From Paraburkholderia largidicola (GTDB taxonomy: Bacteria > Pseudomonadota > Gammaproteobacteria > Burkholderiales > Burkholderiaceae): a stretch of 64,000 bases of DNA. Shown in pieces: positions 63,856 to 64,000 of the stretch (the stretch's first letter is position 1; each line of letters begins with the position of its first letter). Under the pieces are notes generated by a model that searched no databases, was not told the origin of the DNA, and saw nothing but the letters and a program-made list of their open reading frames with translations. A program made the translations under genes and the position numbers. The DNA lies in the NCBI RefSeq assembly GCF_013426895.1, contig NZ_AP023175.1:1550001-1614000 (forward strand). Reading direction: 5' to 3'.

Positions 63856-64000
63856 CTAGCGATCGTCTTCGTGAATCGACGAAGGATGGCGGCACATCGC
63901 ATCCACCGTCACTTCCATATACGGATAAAGCGGCAGCTGCATGAGGATGTCATTGAGTTGCGCGGGGCTTTCCACGTCGAACACGCTGAAATTCGCGTAC
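63856..64000 (-). CDS. catC: muconolactone delta-isomerase family protein, 3' part
   Basis: The last 47 codons of a minus-strand gene that runs off the right edge. The readable part, YANFSVFDVESPAQLNDIL, QLPLYPYMEVTVDAM, then RHPSSIHEDDR, matches the C-terminal half of muconolactone isomerases (beta-ketoadipate pathway, catechol branch). The family is clear; whether it is the true catC depends on its neighbours outside the window. The TAG stop is at 63856-63858. Confidence 0.75.
   Translation of the reverse strand, partial: YANFSVFDVESPAQLNDILMQLPLYPYMEVTVDAMCRHPSSIHEDDR

Overview
The window is high-GC DNA whose protein content, gene neighbourhoods and C/G-ending codons point to a Burkholderiaceae member, most likely Paraburkholderia or a close relative. 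This is inferred from family recognition, not from a search. There are no rRNA or tRNA genes, phage genes, transposases or CRISPR arrays. It reads as ordinary chromosome or chromid backbone with many catabolic, transport and stress functions, plus one distinctive repeat family.

Layout. Positions 1-5.6 kb hold an ATP-dependent urea pathway: urea carboxylase then allophanate hydrolase. From 5.6 to 14.9 kb are small housekeeping and stress genes (VOC protein, glycine-zipper lipoprotein, RidA, ABM-type protein, SDR, cupin, YjbQ, lipoprotein, DUF3562-like, CHAD, an ArsC-like protein with a degenerate active site, FKBP, AhpD/CMD-like). From 15 to 23.4 kb are a chemoreceptor, an orphan receiver protein, a PLD-type lipoprotein, a lytic transglycosylase, a small secreted protein whose reading frame looks broken, and a LysR/TauE pair. 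The first large palindromic repeat (23477-24021) lies between convergent genes. From 24.1 to 30 kb come a His-rich lipoprotein, a nitroreductase, a secreted Ntn-type amidase, free-Met-sulfoxide reductase, a LysR regulator and catalase.

Positions 30.4-37.2 kb are a RpiR-type regulator followed by a complete ddpXABCDF-like operon: a D-Ala-D-Ala dipeptidase plus a five-gene dipeptide ABC transporter. The second palindromic repeat (37527-38072), preceded by a 104-bp tandem repeat, again separates convergent genes. From 38.2 to 44.8 kb is a catabolic island: aromatic-acid MFS transporter, NIPSNAP protein, ketosteroid-dehydrogenase-like flavoprotein, SDR, AraC regulator and pobA. I read it as a possible route that aromatizes a 4-hydroxy- or 4-oxo-cyclohexanecarboxylate to 4-hydroxybenzoate and then hydroxylates it to protocatechuate. 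From 45 to 48.2 kb are a BON protein and a two-subunit molybdenum hydroxylase. From 48.9 to 52.8 kb are mprF and acvB, overlapping, for synthesis and turnover of aminoacyl-phosphatidylglycerol. From 53.5 to 60.8 kb are a TPR membrane protein and a tripartite efflux operon (nodT-like, emrA, emrB) led by two MarR paralogues, with a shared operator-like motif found at four promoters or gene starts. The window ends with a divergent norR/hmp nitric-oxide module, with three NorR-type boxes and a sigma-54 promoter visible, and the 3' end of a muconolactone-isomerase-family gene.

The strongest candidate for something undescribed is the ~545-bp nested palindrome. It has two copies in opposite orientation, each between the 3' ends of convergent genes and each flanked by a mirror-image strand-composition skew.
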